Notes: generated by a model not told the origin, from the sequence alone. A DNA stretch of 64,000 nt from Marmoricola sp. OAE513 (GCF_040546585.1 NZ_JBEPOC010000001.1:1116001-1180000); one strand, 5' to 3'; positions 16,274 through 26,472 are shown, counted from the stretch's first letter. Translations and numbers: made by a program.

Positions 16274-17431
16274 ATGAAGACGGTCGCTCTCGTGGTCGCG
16301 CTCGTCCTGGTCGGAGCGGGGTGCGCGGGCGACCCAGGACCCGACGAAGGCGGTCGTGCCCCGAAGTCGACGGCATCGACCCCTGGCTCGGCGCCTCCCC
16401 CGGTCCCGCCGTCCGCCGGCGCGCCGGTTCCGTCCCCGACACCCACGAAGCGGCGGGTCGCCGCCCCGCCGCTCGTCATCCTGATCTCCGTCGACGGCTT
16501 GAACCCCTCTGCCATCAGGCGCCTGGACCGTCAGGGTCGGGTGCCTGCGTTCCGCAAGCTCCTCCGCGAGGGCTCGTGGACCCTGAACGCCCGGACCGCG
16601 CACGAGCAGACCAACACGCTCCCGAACCACACCGGCATGCTCACCGGACGGCCGATCACCGGCAGGAGCGGCACCCGGGTGACGTTCAACGAGGACCGCC
16701 CCGGCAACCTCGCCTCGCTGAACGGGCGCTACGTCGCCGGCGTCTTCGACCCGGTGCACGACGCCGGGCTCTCGACGGCCTTCCTCGCCGAGAAGGACAA
16801 GTTCAACTTCCTGATCCGCTCCTGGAACGCAGCGGGCGGCGCCAGGGACGTCACCGGGAAGGACGACGGGCGCAACAAGCTCGACGTCGCTCGGATCGCC
16901 GGGCCGCAGAAGCTGACCCGGGTGCTCCTGCGACGGCTGCGCTCGGACCCGCCGAACCTCACCTTCCTGCACATCGGCGGTGCTGACGGAGCCGGGCACG
17001 GGGACAAGGTGAACGGCTTCATGGGCCCCCGGTACCTCGACGCCGTGGTGGCCGCGGACCGGCAGATCGGCCGGATTCTGGCCCTCGTGGAAGCACGCCC
17101 GGCGTTGGAGCAACGCACCACCGTCGTGCTCACCGCCGACCACGGCGGCCGAGGGACAGCCAGCAGCCCGGCCCAGGAGCACCGGAACCCGACCAACCTG
17201 GACAACTACCGGATCCCGTTCATCGTGTGGGGCAGAGGCACCGTCCCCGGGACCGACCTCTACGCGCAGAACCGGAAGACCCGGCGCAATCCCGGGGACG
17301 CACGCACGTCGTACGCCGGCACGCAGCCGATCCGCAACCTGGACGCCGCCGACCTGGTCCTCAGCCTCTTCCGGCTCCCCGCCCTCCCCGGCACGCTCCC
17401 CCGGGGTCTTGAGACGCTGCGGCTGCGGTGA
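16274..17431 (+). CDS. Lipoprotein of the alkaline-phosphatase-like nucleotide pyrophosphatase/phosphodiesterase family
   Basis: The 385-residue protein has a lipoprotein signal (MKTVALVVALVLVGAGC, lipidated Cys17) followed by a Pro/Ser-rich linker to about residue 70. The catalytic domain has metal-site motif ILISVDGLNPSA, the nucleophile region QTNTLPNHTGMLTG with the likely Thr nucleophile, HIGGADGAGHG and TADHGGRG. These fit two-zinc phosphodiesterases of the NPP type acting outside the membrane. I start at the ATG at 16274 because the longer upstream frame is antisense to infA and has no signal peptide. It opens the three-gene plus-strand cassette between infA and map. Confidence 0.85.
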   Translation: MKTVALVVALVLVGAGCAGDPGPDEGGRAPKSTASTPGSAPPPVPPSAGAPVPSPTPTKRRVAAPPLVILISVDGLNPSAIRRLDRQGRVPAFRKLLREGSWTLNARTAHEQTNTLPNHTGMLTGRPITGRSGTRVTFNEDRPGNLASLNGRYVAGVFDPVHDAGLSTAFLAEKDKFNFLIRSWNAAGGARDVTGKDDGRNKLDVARIAGPQKLTRVLLRRLRSDPPNLTFLHIGGADGAGHGDKVNGFMGPRYLDAVVAADRQIGRILALVEARPALEQRTTVVLTADHGGRGTASSPAQEHRNPTNLDNYRIPFIVWGRGTVPGTDLYAQNRKTRRNPGDARTSYAGTQPIRNLDAADLVLSLFRLPALPGTLPRGLETLRLR

Positions 17432-17553
17432 CCCGCGCCACCCGGCGCCCGTTGGCCGTTTCCACCCTGGGCGGTCCGTTGCTCGGTACCGTGGGCGCCG
17501 TGAACGCGTGCCTGCCGCACGACGTCTCGATGAAGTAGCAGGAGGAGCACCAC

Positions 17554-19398
17554 ATGGGGGAGATCCCGCAGCCTGGAGCGACGATCGGTCGGTACACGAT
17601 CGGCGAGCGCCTCGGACAGGGCGGCACCGGAACGGTGTTCCGTGCGACGCGCAGCATGCCCCGCCGCGAGGTCGCGCTCAAGGTGATCCCCGCCGAGCTG
17701 GCCGCCCTCCCCGGTTTCCGCGACCAGTTCCTGCACGAGGCCGACCTGCTGGCCGAGCTGAACAGCCCCCACGTCGTCGCGATCCACGACGTCGGGGAGG
17801 AGGACGGCTACCTCTTCATCGCCACCGACCTGATCACGGGCGGGGACCTCGGCACCCGGCTCGCGCGCGGCCCGGTCCCGCTCAAGCCTGCCCTGACCCT
17901 CGGCGCCCAGGTCGCCCAGGCCCTGTCGGCCGCGCACGCCGCCGGCGTCGTCCACCGCGACGTGAAGCCCAGCAACGTCCTGCTCGGGGAGGTCGACGGC
18001 AAGCCGCACGCCTACCTCTGCGACTTCGGCATCGCTCAGCCCGGCGGCGCCGGGGGCACCCGGCGCAACGTCGTCGTCGGCACCTACGCCTACCTGGCCC
18101 CCGAGCTGCTCACCGGTGGAGCCGCGAGCCCGGCCAGCGACGTCTACGCCCTCGGCTGCCTGCTCGTCGCCGCGATCACCGGCGCGCCGCCGTACAGCGG
18201 CACCGACGAGGAGATCGCCCAGCAGCACCTGAGCAGCGAGATCCCGCACTGGGAGGAGACCTCCCCGCTCCTGGCCCAGCTCAACCAGCTGATCCAGATC
18301 TCGATGGCGAAGAACCCGGCCGACCGGTACGCGACCGCGGACCACTTCGGGGCGGCGATGCTCGCGGTGCTCGGCGAGGTCCCGCAGGTCGCGCCGGCGG
18401 CCGCACCCGTGCCGCCGGTGTTCCCGACCCCGGAGCCGGTCGCCGAGTCGGAGCCCGAGCCGGTCGCCACGCCCGAACCGGAGCCCGAGCCGATCGCCAC
18501 CCCCGAACCGGAGCCCACCCCGGAGCCCGAGCCCGAGCCCACCCCGGAGCAGCCGACGCCGTCGATCTTCGCGGACCCCACGCCCGAACCCACGCCCGAA
18601 CCCACGCCGGACCCCACGCCCGACCCCACGCCCGAGCCCCCGATCTGGGAGCCGCGCGCGGAGGAGGACGAGGAGACCCAGGTCCGGATGGCGCCGATCG
18701 CCGAGCCGCTCTACGTCCCCGCTGACGACCTGCTCTCCTCCGACGGGCGGCACTGGGACGACGAGGACGAGCCCAAGCGCGGCGGCAAGGTCCTGGTCTC
18801 CAGCATCATCGCGCTGCTGCTCGTGGTCGGTGCCGTGGCCGGGATCGTTTTGCTGCAGAAGGATGACGACGGCAAGGATCCCGCTTCGAGCAGCCCCGCA
18901 CCCACCACGCCCACGATCTCCAGCACCCCGTCCCGGACGCCCTCCCCCGGGGAGACCAAGGTCTGCCAGGAAGGACGCACGATCCCGGCGACCGAGCGCT
19001 GTGGCGAGCCCTACGGCATCCCTGGCCTGAAGTACGTGTTCCCCAACAGCAAGGGTGACTGCACCGAGTCCCGCCTGAACTCCGACAAGTACTGGCAGAT
19101 CCGCTGCGTCGTCGGGGGCGAGAACCCGGCGACCGTGACGTACTCGACGTACAAGACGAACCCGCTCGCACGCCAGGTCAACGACGAGCTGTACAAGAAC
19201 ACCACGCCGAGCACCCTGCCCAGCGGCCTGATCCAGTACGGCCCGCAGCAGATGCCGTCAGGCAAGTGGCTCGTCACGCTGACCTACCCCGACCGGCACC
19301 CGTACGCCGTCCAGATCTCCACCACGAGCAGCCAGGCTGCCCAGCAGATCGCCGACACCACCGAGGTGCGTGCGATCGAGGACTTCGTCGTCGAGTGA
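17554..19398 (+). CDS. Receptor-type Ser/Thr protein kinase (PknB-like) with single membrane helix and Cys-containing sensor domain
   Basis: The 614-residue protein follows an AGGAGGAG ribosome binding site. The kinase domain (residues 13-272) is complete: glycine loop GQGGTGTVF, catalytic Lys43, HRDVKPSN (134-141), DFG (157-159) and LAPE (181-184). Residues 288-365 form a Pro/Glu/Thr linker. EETQVR at 373-378 is a possible phospho-Thr site. A membrane helix follows at about 413-435, then an extracellular domain with Cys471, Cys483, Cys503 and Cys518, which could form two disulfides. It is not PASTA-like and I do not recognise its ligand. The FHA gene downstream is the likely partner. Confidence 0.92.
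   Translation: MGEIPQPGATIGRYTIGERLGQGGTGTVFRATRSMPRREVALKVIPAELAALPGFRDQFLHEADLLAELNSPHVVAIHDVGEEDGYLFIATDLITGGDLGTRLARGPVPLKPALTLGAQVAQALSAAHAAGVVHRDVKPSNVLLGEVDGKPHAYLCDFGIAQPGGAGGTRRNVVVGTYAYLAPELLTGGAASPASDVYALGCLLVAAITGAPPYSGTDEEIAQQHLSSEIPHWEETSPLLAQLNQLIQISMAKNPADRYATADHFGAAMLAVLGEVPQVAPAAAPVPPVFPTPEPVAESEPEPVATPEPEPEPIATPEPEPTPEPEPEPTPEQPTPSIFADPTPEPTPEPTPDPTPDPTPEPPIWEPRAEEDEETQVRMAPIAEPLYVPADDLLSSDGRHWDDEDEPKRGGKVLVSSIIALLLVVGAVAGIVLLQKDDDGKDPASSSPAPTTPTISSTPSRTPSPGETKVCQEGRTIPATERCGEPYGIPGLKYVFPNSKGDCTESRLNSDKYWQIRCVVGGENPATVTYSTYKTNPLARQVNDELYKNTTPSTLPSGLIQYGPQQMPSGKWLVTLTYPDRHPYAVQISTTSSQAAQQIADTTEVRAIEDFVVE
18424..18640 (+). repeat. Low-complexity PEP/TPEP codon repeat inside the kinase gene
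   Basis: Units encoding PEPEP, TPEP and TPDP are iterated (GAGCCCGAGCCC, CCCACGCCCGAA and variants), giving an extended acidic linker between the kinase domain and the membrane helix. Such tracts are prone to slippage, so the copy number may differ between strains. The SIFADP motif lies inside it at residues 337-342. Confidence 0.8.
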
Positions 19399-19605
19399 TC
19401 GCAGGGACCACGTCCAGCCCTGAGGTCCGCGCTCGACGCCGGTTGTGACATCAGGACGGTCAAACACCCCTGTCATGTCTCGAGGCGGAACCACGCCGAT
19501 CGCTGAACTTCAGCCCGCCGACGCTGTGCGGTCGCCGGTTCGCGTGAGGCGCGGATCGCGGTATCTTCCTAGTCGCCGTGCGACAGGGAGTCCGAGAGGT
19601 CCGTC

Positions 19606-20850
19606 ATGACAGATACCTACGTGTCCTACACGCCGGGCGGCTGGACCCTCCTGGCGCGGAACGGCCGCTACCTGCTGGTCGAGGCCGTGCCGACCGAGGC
19701 CGCCGTGAGCCGGGTCTGGGCTTCCTGGGAGTCCGGTAACGACCTGGCAGGCGCGATGAGCACCGTCGAGAACGAGCTCCCGCAGCGACGGTTCTGCCTG
19801 ATCCACGTGGACGGCGGCACGGTGCACCTCGCCCAGGACGGTGTCGCCGCCGCCCTGGACGGACGAGCGGTCAAGGCCGAACGCGCCCCGGTCAGGGTTC
19901 CTGTCCCCGACGAGGGCGGGATGCTCACGGCCGCCGGCGACTTCGGCGCCTCGGGCCTCCAGCTCCCGATCGAGGGCGGTGTCGTCGCCGCAGGCGCGGT
20001 CTTCGTCGTCCAGGTCGACAGCGGCGACGACGTGGCCCCCGAGGCCGCCCCGGTCAGCGTCGAACCTGAACCGGTCGCCGTCGAACCCGCACCGATCGCC
20101 GTCGAACCCGCACCGGTGCCCGTGCCGCTCACGTCGATCTTCGCCGAGCCCGAGCCCGACCCCGAGCCGGAGCCCACGTCAGTCTTCGCCGAGACCGAAC
20201 CCGTCGATGAGCCGAGTCCTGCCCTCTGGGCCGAGGTCCCGCCGCTGGAGGCGGACCCGCAGCCCGAGGACACCCCTGAGGAACTGCCTGAGGACCTGCC
20301 CGAGGACGACGAGCCGCTGACCGACACCGCGACGGTCCTCGCCCCGCCGCCTGTGCCGCACTCCCCGGAGGTACCGATCCCGGACCCGAGCGGCGCCACC
20401 GTGCTCGCCGGCTTCTGCCTGAACGGTCACGCGACCGGCGCGTACGCGCCGACGTGCCGGGTCTGCGGCGACGATGTCCCGGAGCAGAGTCCGCGTTCCA
20501 TCCCGCGCCCGTCGCTGGGCGCCCTGGTGCTGGCCAACGGCGAGAAGGTCGACCTGGCACGCAGCGCGATCCTGGGTCGTGCGCCGCACGTCCCCGGGGA
20601 CGCCGACGAGGAGCCGCAGCTGGTGAACCTCGCCGCCTATGGTCGTGACATCTCCCGCCAGCACGCTGAGGTGATCGTGCACGGCTGGAGCGTGTTCGTG
20701 CGCGACCTCGGCTCGGCCAACGGGACCCGGATCCGCACCCACGACGGCCAAGTGCTCGCACTCACGCCCGGCGTGGCAGTGCCGCTGGCGCCGGACGGCG
20801 TGATCGAGATCGCCGAGGTCACCACGTTGGAGTACCGGACCGCGGGCTGA
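19606..20850 (+). CDS. FHA-domain protein with acidic linker and zinc-ribbon-like motif
   Basis: The 414-residue cytoplasmic protein has an N-terminal domain (1-140) of unknown type and a Pro/Glu linker (145-262). A CLNGH-x8-CRVC metal-binding-like motif follows (Cys271, His275, Cys284, Cys287), then a C-terminal FHA domain (about 308-408). The phospho-threonine pocket residues are in place: LGR (323-325), SRQH (350-353) and SANGT (370-374). The linker has TSIFAEP (176-182) and TSVFAET (191-197). A GAGAGG binding site precedes the ATG. A TATCTT box at 19562-19567 may be a -10. The 206-nt gap after the kinase holds no other gene. Confidence 0.88.
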   Translation: MTDTYVSYTPGGWTLLARNGRYLLVEAVPTEAAVSRVWASWESGNDLAGAMSTVENELPQRRFCLIHVDGGTVHLAQDGVAAALDGRAVKAERAPVRVPVPDEGGMLTAAGDFGASGLQLPIEGGVVAAGAVFVVQVDSGDDVAPEAAPVSVEPEPVAVEPAPIAVEPAPVPVPLTSIFAEPEPDPEPEPTSVFAETEPVDEPSPALWAEVPPLEADPQPEDTPEELPEDLPEDDEPLTDTATVLAPPPVPHSPEVPIPDPSGATVLAGFCLNGHATGAYAPTCRVCGDDVPEQSPRSIPRPSLGALVLANGEKVDLARSAILGRAPHVPGDADEEPQLVNLAAYGRDISRQHAEVIVHGWSVFVRDLGSANGTRIRTHDGQVLALTPGVAVPLAPDGVIEIAEVTTLEYRTAG

Positions 20851-20871
20851 CGTCTGCTGGATCCCGGGGGC

Positions 20872-21696
20872 TCAGCGGCCCCCGAAGGGGACACCCAGCT
20901 CAGCCAGCTTGGCCTCACCGCCGTCGATCGCGGTCAGGACCCACGGACCGCGCTCGGTCAGCGTGAAGGTGTGCTCGAAGTGGGCGGCCCAGGACTCGTC
21001 GGTCGTGACGATCGTCCAGTCGTCCTCGGCCACCAGGGTGTGCTTGCTGCCCAGCGTGACCATGGGCTCGACCGCGAGTGCCAGACCGAGCTCGAGCTTG
21101 GGTCCCTTGCCGGGCTTGCCGTAGTTCGGCACGTTGGGCGGCTGGTGCATCTCGGTGCCGATCCCGTGGCCCGTGTAGTCCTCGAGGATCCCGTAGTCGC
21201 CGTGGCGGCGTACGTGGGCCTCCACCGCGTGGGAGATGTCCGAGACCCGTCCCCCGAGTCGCGCGGCGGCGAAGCCGGCCCACATCGATCCCTCGGTGAC
21301 CTCCATCAGCGTCTGCACCTCGGCAGGGACCTCCCCGACCGCGACCGTGATGGCCGCGTCGCCGTGCCACCCGTCGACGATCGCGCCGCAGTCGATCGAG
21401 ATGACGTCGCCGGCGGCGAGCACGCGCTCCCCCGGCACCCCGTGCACCACCTCGTCGTTGACCGACGCGCAGATGCTGCCGGGGAACGGCGGGTGCCCGT
21501 AACCCTTGAAGGAGGGGATGCCGCCGCCCGACCGGATGTTGTCCTCGGCGATCGCGTCGAGCTCAGCCGTGCTGATCCCGACCCGTACGGCGGCGCGCAG
21601 CACCTCGAGCGTCTCCCCGACCAGGAGCCCGGCCACCCGCATCTTCGCGATCTGCTCGGGAGTCTTGATCTCGATCCCGCGGTCGCGCCACCCCAT
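20872..21696 (-). CDS. map: Type I methionine aminopeptidase
   Basis: The 274-residue enzyme removes the initiator Met from new proteins. The five metal ligands are recognisable in ISIDCGAIVDGWHGD (two Asp), TGHGIG (His), AVEPMV (Glu) and FEHTF (Glu). There is no N-terminal zinc finger or SH3-binding extension. It follows adk by 6 nt in the secY-adk-map unit. In most bacteria infA comes next. Here three plus-strand genes intervene. Confidence 0.97.
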   Translation of the reverse strand: MGWRDRGIEIKTPEQIAKMRVAGLLVGETLEVLRAAVRVGISTAELDAIAEDNIRSGGGIPSFKGYGHPPFPGSICASVNDEVVHGVPGERVLAAGDVISIDCGAIVDGWHGDAAITVAVGEVPAEVQTLMEVTEGSMWAGFAAARLGGRVSDISHAVEAHVRRHGDYGILEDYTGHGIGTEMHQPPNVPNYGKPGKGPKLELGLALAVEPMVTLGSKHTLVAEDDWTIVTTDESWAAHFEHTFTLTERGPWVLTAIDGGEAKLAELGVPFGGR

Positions 21697-21702
21697 CTGG
21701 GA

Positions 21703-22278
21703 CTAGCTCTGGTGGACGCTGGCGAGCGCGTCGAAGATGCGCTCGGTGACCTCGTCGACCTCGCCGAGGCCGTCGACCTCGATCAGCAGCCCGCGCTCCC
21801 GGTAGACCTCGATGAGCGGCTCGGTCTGCTCGGCGTAGACCTCCTGGCGACGGCGGATGACGTCCTCGGTGTCGTCCGCACGTCCCTCGGTGAGGGCCCG
21901 CTGGAGCAACCGCGCGACGAGCTCGTCGGGGTTGACCGTCAGCACGACGACCGCGTCGAGGGAGTGACCGGTGAACTCGATCATGCCGTCCAGCTCGGTC
22001 ACCTGCGCCAGGGTGCGCGGGTAGCCGTCGAGCAGGAACCCGGGCTTGGCGTCGTCCTCGTCGATCCGGTTGCGGACCATGAGGTTGGTGACCTCGTCGG
22101 GCACGTACTCGCCGGCGTCCATGTAGCGCTTCGCCTCGACGCCCAGCTCGGTGCCCTGCGACACGTTCGCGCGGAAGATGTCACCGGTGGAGATGGCGGG
22201 GATGCCGAACTTGTCCGCCACGTAGCGCGCCTGGGTGCCCTTGCCGGCTCCCGGCGGGCCCATCAGGATCAGTCTCAT
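21703..22278 (-). CDS. adk: Adenylate kinase
   Basis: The 191-residue enzyme interconverts ATP + AMP and 2 ADP. P-loop [10 protein letters not shown] is at residues 7-16, the AMP site ISTGDIFR follows, and [10 protein letters not shown] is present. It is of the short type, without the zinc-binding LID insert, as is normal for actinobacteria. The start overlaps the secY stop by 4 bp. Confidence 0.98.
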   Translation of the reverse strand: MRLILMGPPGAGKGTQARYVADKFGIPAISTGDIFRANVSQGTELGVEAKRYMDAGEYVPDEVTNLMVRNRIDEDDAKPGFLLDGYPRTLAQVTELDGMIEFTGHSLDAVVVLTVNPDELVARLLQRALTEGRADDTEDVIRRRQEVYAEQTEPLIEVYRERGLLIEVDGLGEVDEVTERIFDALASVHQS

Positions 22279-23567
22279 CGCAGGAAACCTTCATAGTTGC
22301 GCTGCTGCAACTGGCTCTCGATCTGCTTCACGGTGTCGAGTGCGACACCGACCATGATGAGCAGGGAGGTGCCACCGAACGGGAAGTTCTGGTTGGCGTT
22401 GACCAGCACGAGCGCGATGAGCGGGATCAGTGCGATGAGACCCAGGTACAGCGCGCCCGGCAACGTGATGCGGGAAAGGACGTAGTTGAGGTACTCCTCA
22501 GTCGGCTTGCCCGCCCGGATCCCGGGGATGAAGCCTCCGTACTGCTTCATGTTGTCGGCGACCTCTTGGGGGTTGAAGGTGATCGCGACGTAGAAGTAGG
22601 TGAAGAAGATGATCAGCAGGAAGTAGAGCGCCATGTAGTACGGGTGGTCGCCCTTGACCAGGTGCGCGCTGATCCAGGTGAGGACCGGGTTCGTCGACCC
22701 GGTGTTGAACTGGACCGCCATGGCGGGCAGGTAGAGCAGGCTGGAGGCGAAGATGACCGGGATGACGCCGGCCTGGTTCACCTTGAGCGGGATGTAGGTC
22801 GAGGATCCGCCGAACATCTTGCGGCCGACCATCCGACGGGCGTACTGCACCGGGATCCGGCGCTGCGCCTGCTCGATGAAGATGACTCCGGCGACGACCA
22901 CCATGCCGACGATGATCACGCCGCTGAAGACCCAGGGGCCCTGGTCCTTCTGCACGTTCCAGAGGGCGACCGGGAAGGTCGCGACGACCTGGGTGAAGAT
23001 GAGGATCGACATGCCGTTGCCGATGCCGCGGTCGGTGACGAGCTCACCGAGCCACATGATGACGGCGGTACCCGCGGTCATCGTGACGACCATGATGGCC
23101 GCGGTCCGGAAGTCGTTCTTGTAGAGGACGTTGTCGCAGTTCTGCAGCAGGTTGCCCGACCGCGCGAGCGCCACGATGCCGGTCGCCTGCAGGATCGCCA
23201 GGGCGAGCGTGACGTACCGGGTGTACTGGGTGATCTTGGCCTGGCCGGACTGGCCTTCCTTCTTCAGCGTCTCGAGCCGCGGGATGACCACGACGAGCAG
23301 CTGGAGGATGATGCTCGCAGTGATGTACGGCATGATGCCGAGCGCGAAGATGGTCAGCTGGAGGAGCGCTCCACCGGAGAACAGGTTGATCAGGCTGTAG
23401 ATGCCGTCGTCCTTGACCGCGTCGAAGCAGGCCTGGACGGCGGTGGTGTTCACGCCCGGCGCCGGGATCTGCGACCCGAGCCGGAAGACCGCCACGATGA
23501 GCAGGACGAACAGCAGCTTCTTGCGCAGGTCCGGGGTTCGGAATGCGTTGGCGAATGCGCCTAGCAT
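22275..23567 (-). CDS. secY: Preprotein translocase subunit SecY
   Basis: The 430-residue protein has ten membrane helices and forms the Sec channel with SecE and SecG. It starts [20 protein letters not shown] at the ATG at 23567, which follows a GAGGAGC binding site. A longer frame to 23672 has no family support. Typical motifs include [16 protein letters not shown] (helix 2) and the cytosolic loop residues around GKPTEEYL. A 166-nt gap with a stable hairpin separates it from rplO, so secY-adk-map probably has its own promoter. Confidence 0.98.
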   Translation of the reverse strand: MLGAFANAFRTPDLRKKLLFVLLIVAVFRLGSQIPAPGVNTTAVQACFDAVKDDGIYSLINLFSGGALLQLTIFALGIMPYITASIILQLLVVVIPRLETLKKEGQSGQAKITQYTRYVTLALAILQATGIVALARSGNLLQNCDNVLYKNDFRTAAIMVVTMTAGTAVIMWLGELVTDRGIGNGMSILIFTQVVATFPVALWNVQKDQGPWVFSGVIIVGMVVVAGVIFIEQAQRRIPVQYARRMVGRKMFGGSSTYIPLKVNQAGVIPVIFASSLLYLPAMAVQFNTGSTNPVLTWISAHLVKGDHPYYMALYFLLIIFFTYFYVAITFNPQEVADNMKQYGGFIPGIRAGKPTEEYLNYVLSRITLPGALYLGLIALIPLIALVLVNANQNFPFGGTSLLIMVGVALDTVKQIESQLQQRNYEGFLR

Positions 23568-23655
23568 TGCTCCTCTTTCGGTCTTTGATGAACGACTGTG
23601 GCCGGTCGTTCCCGCGGCGTTGCGCGCGAACTCACCGAGCCGTGAGAGCCTAACA

Positions 23656-23702
23656 GGGCAGAGGGATCGCACACCCGTGAAGGTGGCGGATCGCCTCTGC
23701 CC
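23656..23702. terminator. Stable hairpin between rplO and secY
   Basis: GGGCAGAGGGATC at 23656-23668 pairs with GATCGCCTCTGCCC at 23689-23702 with one bulged base, and CACC/GGTG can pair inside the loop. On the minus strand it lies 31 nt after the rplO stop and about 90 nt before the secY start. It probably ends part of the spc transcript. A TAGGCT box (complement of 23647-23652) just after it could be the -10 of a separate secY promoter. Confidence 0.65.
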
Positions 23703-23733
23703 CGATAGACACGGTTCAGCGTTGCTCCAGCTC

Positions 23734-24174
23734 TCAGAGCTCGGTCGCGGTACCGCCGGCGGCCGCGATCTTCTCCTTGGCCGATGCCGAGAACTTGTCA
23801 GCGGTGATCTGGACCTTGACGGTCAGCTCGCCGTCGCCGAGGACCTTGACGAGCTGGCCCTTGCGGACGGCGCCCTTGGCCACCAGGTCGGCGACGGTGA
23901 TGTCGCCACCCTTCGGGAACAGGGCGCTGATCCGGTCGAGGTTCACGACCTGGAACTCGACCCGGAACGGGTTCTTGAAGCCCTTGAGCTTGGGCAGACG
24001 CATGTGGATCGGCATCTGGCCACCCTCGAAGGCAACCGGGACCTGGTAGCGAGCCTTGGTGCCCTTGGTACCGCGGCCGGAGGTCTTACCCTTCGAGCCC
24101 TCACCACGACCCACGCGGGTCTTGGCGGTCTTGGCACCCGGAGCGGGACGCAGGTGGTGCAGCTTGAGCGGCAT
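23734..24174 (-). CDS. rplO: 50S ribosomal protein L15
   Basis: The 146-residue protein starts [20 protein letters not shown] and has the glycine-rich [20 protein letters not shown]-terminal extension that threads through 23S rRNA, plus the globular domain. It is the last gene of the spc block before the hairpin at 23656, and its start is 1 nt from the rpmD stop. Confidence 0.98.
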   Translation of the reverse strand: MPLKLHHLRPAPGAKTAKTRVGRGEGSKGKTSGRGTKGTKARYQVPVAFEGGQMPIHMRLPKLKGFKNPFRVEFQVVNLDRISALFPKGGDITVADLVAKGAVRKGQLVKVLGDGELTVKVQITADKFSASAKEKIAAAGGTATEL

Positions 24175-24175
24175 G

Positions 24176-24358
24176 TCAGTTCACTTCCTCGACCGTCACC
24201 AGGTGACGGACCGTGTGGACCATGCCCCGGAACTCCGGGCGGTCCTCCTTGACGACCACATCGTTGATCCGCTTGAGACCCAGCGAGCGCAAGGTGTCGC
24301 GCTGGTTCTGCTTGAGACCGATGAGGCCCTTCTTCTGCGTGATCCGGAGCTGAGCCAT
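24176..24358 (-). CDS. rpmD: 50S ribosomal protein L30
   Basis: The 60-residue protein starts [20 protein letters not shown] and contains [17 protein letters not shown], the bacterial L30 signature. I use the ATG at 24358, which overlaps the rpsE stop by 1 bp (TGATG-type coupling). A longer upstream frame is only the shadow of rpsE. Confidence 0.97.
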   Translation of the reverse strand: MAQLRITQKKGLIGLKQNQRDTLRSLGLKRINDVVVKEDRPEFRGMVHTVRHLVTVEEVN

Positions 24359-24990
24359 CAGGCCGTCACCTCCGCCGCCGCAGCCGCGTTCGCGTCGGCG
24401 ATGCCCTCCGCACGTGCCCGCAGCAGAGCCGCCGGGGCCACCTGCTCGACCGAGAGGCCACGGCGAGCGGCCACGGACTCGGGCTCCTCGAGCATGCGCA
24501 GCGCCTCGACGGTCGCGTGCACGATGTTGATCTGGTTGGACGAACCGAGCGACTTGCTCAGCACGTCGTGGATGCCGGCGCACTCGAGCACCGCACGCAC
24601 CGGACCACCGGCAATGACACCGGTACCGGGGGCCGCGGGGCGCAGGAACACGACGCCGGCGGCCTTCTCGCCCTGGACCGGGTGCGGGATGGTGCCCTGG
24701 ACGCGCGGGACCTTGAAGAAGTGCTTCTTGGCCTCCTCGACACCCTTGGCGATCGCCGCGGGCACCTCCTTGGCCTTGCCGTAGCCGACGCCGACCATGC
24801 CGTCGCCGTCACCGACGATCACCAGGGCGGTGAAGCTGAAGCGACGACCACCCTTGACGACCTTGGCGACGCGGTTGATCGCGACGACGCGCTCGATGTA
24901 CTGGCTCTTCTCCTGCTGACCGCCGCGACCACCGTCGCGGCCGCCGCGGCCGCCACCGGCGCGCTGGCCGCGCTGCTGGGATCCGCTCAT
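24358..24990 (-). CDS. rpsE: 30S ribosomal protein S5
   Basis: The 210-residue protein has an actinobacterial Arg/Gly-rich N-terminal extension (first 30 residues, [18 protein letters not shown]). The S5 double-stranded RNA-binding domain ([30 protein letters not shown]) and C-terminal domain ([20 protein letters not shown]) follow. S5 contributes to the mRNA entry channel and decoding accuracy. It is 31 nt after rplR. Confidence 0.98.
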   Translation of the reverse strand: MSGSQQRGQRAGGGRGGRDGGRGGQQEKSQYIERVVAINRVAKVVKGGRRFSFTALVIVGDGDGMVGVGYGKAKEVPAAIAKGVEEAKKHFFKVPRVQGTIPHPVQGEKAAGVVFLRPAAPGTGVIAGGPVRAVLECAGIHDVLSKSLGSSNQINIVHATVEALRMLEEPESVAARRGLSVEQVAPAALLRARAEGIADANAAAAAEVTA

Positions 24991-25021
24991 CAGATAACTC
25001 CCTTGAATGTCATGTCTGCCA

Positions 25022-25405
25022 TCAGAAGGTCAGGCCGCCCTCGCGAGCAGCGTCGGCAAGGGCCGCGATGCGACCGTGGTACTTGTTGCCGGCGCGGTCG
25101 AAGACGACCTCGCCCACGCCCGCGGCCTTGGCGCGCTCGGCGACGAGCTCACCCACCTTGCGGGCCTTGGCGGACTTGTCGCCGTCGAAGGCCCGGAGGT
25201 CCTTCTCGGTGGTCGACGCGAACGCGAGGGTCTTGCCGACCAGGTCGTCCACGACCTGCACGGTGATGTGCTTGGAGGACCGGGTGACCACCAGGCGCGG
25301 ACGCTCGGCGGTGCCGTGCAGCTTCTTGCGGCCACGGACCTGACGACGCAGGCGCGACGCGGTACGAGCAGCAGTGTGCTTGTTGTTCTTCAGCGAGATC
25401 GCCAT
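25022..25405 (-). CDS. rplR: 50S ribosomal protein L18
   Basis: The 127-residue protein starts [20 protein letters not shown] and ends [17 protein letters not shown], the usual L18 that carries 5S rRNA into the central protuberance. The ATG at 25405 is 1 nt from the rplF stop. The longer upstream frame overlaps rplF and is not real. Confidence 0.97.
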   Translation of the reverse strand: MAISLKNNKHTAARTASRLRRQVRGRKKLHGTAERPRLVVTRSSKHITVQVVDDLVGKTLAFASTTEKDLRAFDGDKSAKARKVGELVAERAKAAGVGEVVFDRAGNKYHGRIAALADAAREGGLTF

Positions 25406-25406
25406 G

Positions 25407-25949
25407 TCACTTACCGGCCTTTCCGACCTTGCGGCGGATGTGCTCGCCTGCGTAGCGCACGCCCTTGCCCTTGTACGGCTCGGGCTTGCGCAGCTTGCGG
25501 ATGTTCGCCGCAACCTCGCCGACCAGCTGCTTGTCGATGCCGACGACACCGAGCTTCGTCTGGGACTCGACGGCGAAGGTGATGCCCTCGGGAGCCTTGA
25601 AGTTGATCACGTGCGAGTAGCCGAGCTGGAACTCCAGCTCCGTGGGGCCCTTGGAGAGCACCCGGTAACCGACCCCGACGATCTCGAGCTTCTTCTCGAA
25701 GCCGTCGGTGACACCGACGACCATGTTGTTGATCAGCGTGCGGCTGAGGCCGTGAAGAGCCTTGCTCCGGCGCTCGTCGTTCGGACGCTGCACCTCGAGG
25801 GTGCCGTCCTCCGACTTCACGACCGTGATCGGCTCCGCGACCGTGTGGCTCAGGGTGCCCTTGGGGCCCTTGACCGTCACGACGCTGCCGTCCAGCTGGA
25901 CGTCCACCCCGGAAGGAACCGGGACGGGAAGCTTGCCAATGCGCGACAT
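25407..25949 (-). CDS. rplF: 50S ribosomal protein L6
   Basis: The 180-residue protein starts [20 protein letters not shown] and has two L6 repeats, ending with the diagnostic [26 protein letters not shown]6 sits near the sarcin-ricin loop and factor-binding site. It lies 26 nt after rpsH, with a GAGGAGAAAGC binding site. Confidence 0.98.
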   Translation of the reverse strand: MSRIGKLPVPVPSGVDVQLDGSVVTVKGPKGTLSHTVAEPITVVKSEDGTLEVQRPNDERRSKALHGLSRTLINNMVVGVTDGFEKKLEIVGVGYRVLSKGPTELEFQLGYSHVINFKAPEGITFAVESQTKLGVVGIDKQLVGEVAANIRKLRKPEPYKGKGVRYAGEHIRRKVGKAGK

Positions 25950-25975
25950 TGCTTTCTCCTCCTCGTGTTTCCGGG

Positions 25976-26395
25976 TTACCAGACGTAGGCGAGGACTTCC
26001 CCACCCACGCCCTTCTTGTTGGCCTGGCGGTCGGTGAGCAACCCCTGGCTGGTCGAGATGATCGCCACGCCGAGGCCACCGAGGACCTTGGGCAGGCCGG
26101 TGCTCTTCGCGTACACGCGCAGACCGGGCTTGCTGATGCGGCGGACGCCGGCGATCGAGCGCTCACGGCTGCGGCCGTACTTGAGCTCGATGGTCAGGGT
26201 CTTGCCGACGGCCGGCTCGCCCTTCTCGTCCACGTTGTCGGCGACTTTCCAGGAGGTGATGTAACCCTCCTGCTGGAGGATCTCCGCGAGGCCCTGCTTC
26301 AGCTTGCTGTAGGGCATGGAGACCGAGTCGTGGTACGCCTGGTTGGCGTTGCGCAGACGCGTCAGCATGTCTGCGATCGGGTCAGTCATTGTCAT
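25976..26395 (-). CDS. rpsH: 30S ribosomal protein S8
   Basis: The 139-residue protein has the N-terminal [13 protein letters not shown] and C-terminal [26 protein letters not shown] motifs of S8, a primary 16S rRNA binder. ATG codons occur at 26395 and 26389. A GAAGGA sits nine bases before the first, which I use. A 77-nt gap precedes it, after rpsN. Confidence 0.97.
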   Translation of the reverse strand: MTMTDPIADMLTRLRNANQAYHDSVSMPYSKLKQGLAEILQQEGYITSWKVADNVDEKGEPAVGKTLTIELKYGRSRERSIAGVRRISKPGLRVYAKSTGLPKVLGGLGVAIISTSQGLLTDRQANKKGVGGEVLAYVW

Positions 26396-26472
26396 GGTGT
26401 GTGTTTCCTTCTCGAAGTGGTTTCGCGCGGTTCACGACCGGGCGACCTGTTTCGTTGTGGGTTCGGGTGCTG

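Noticed and set aside
18424-18650. Repeat array in the kinase gene considered as a CRISPR-like or minisatellite array
   Set aside because: The units are short, in frame and encode PEP/TPEP, so this is coding low complexity. There are no spacers.
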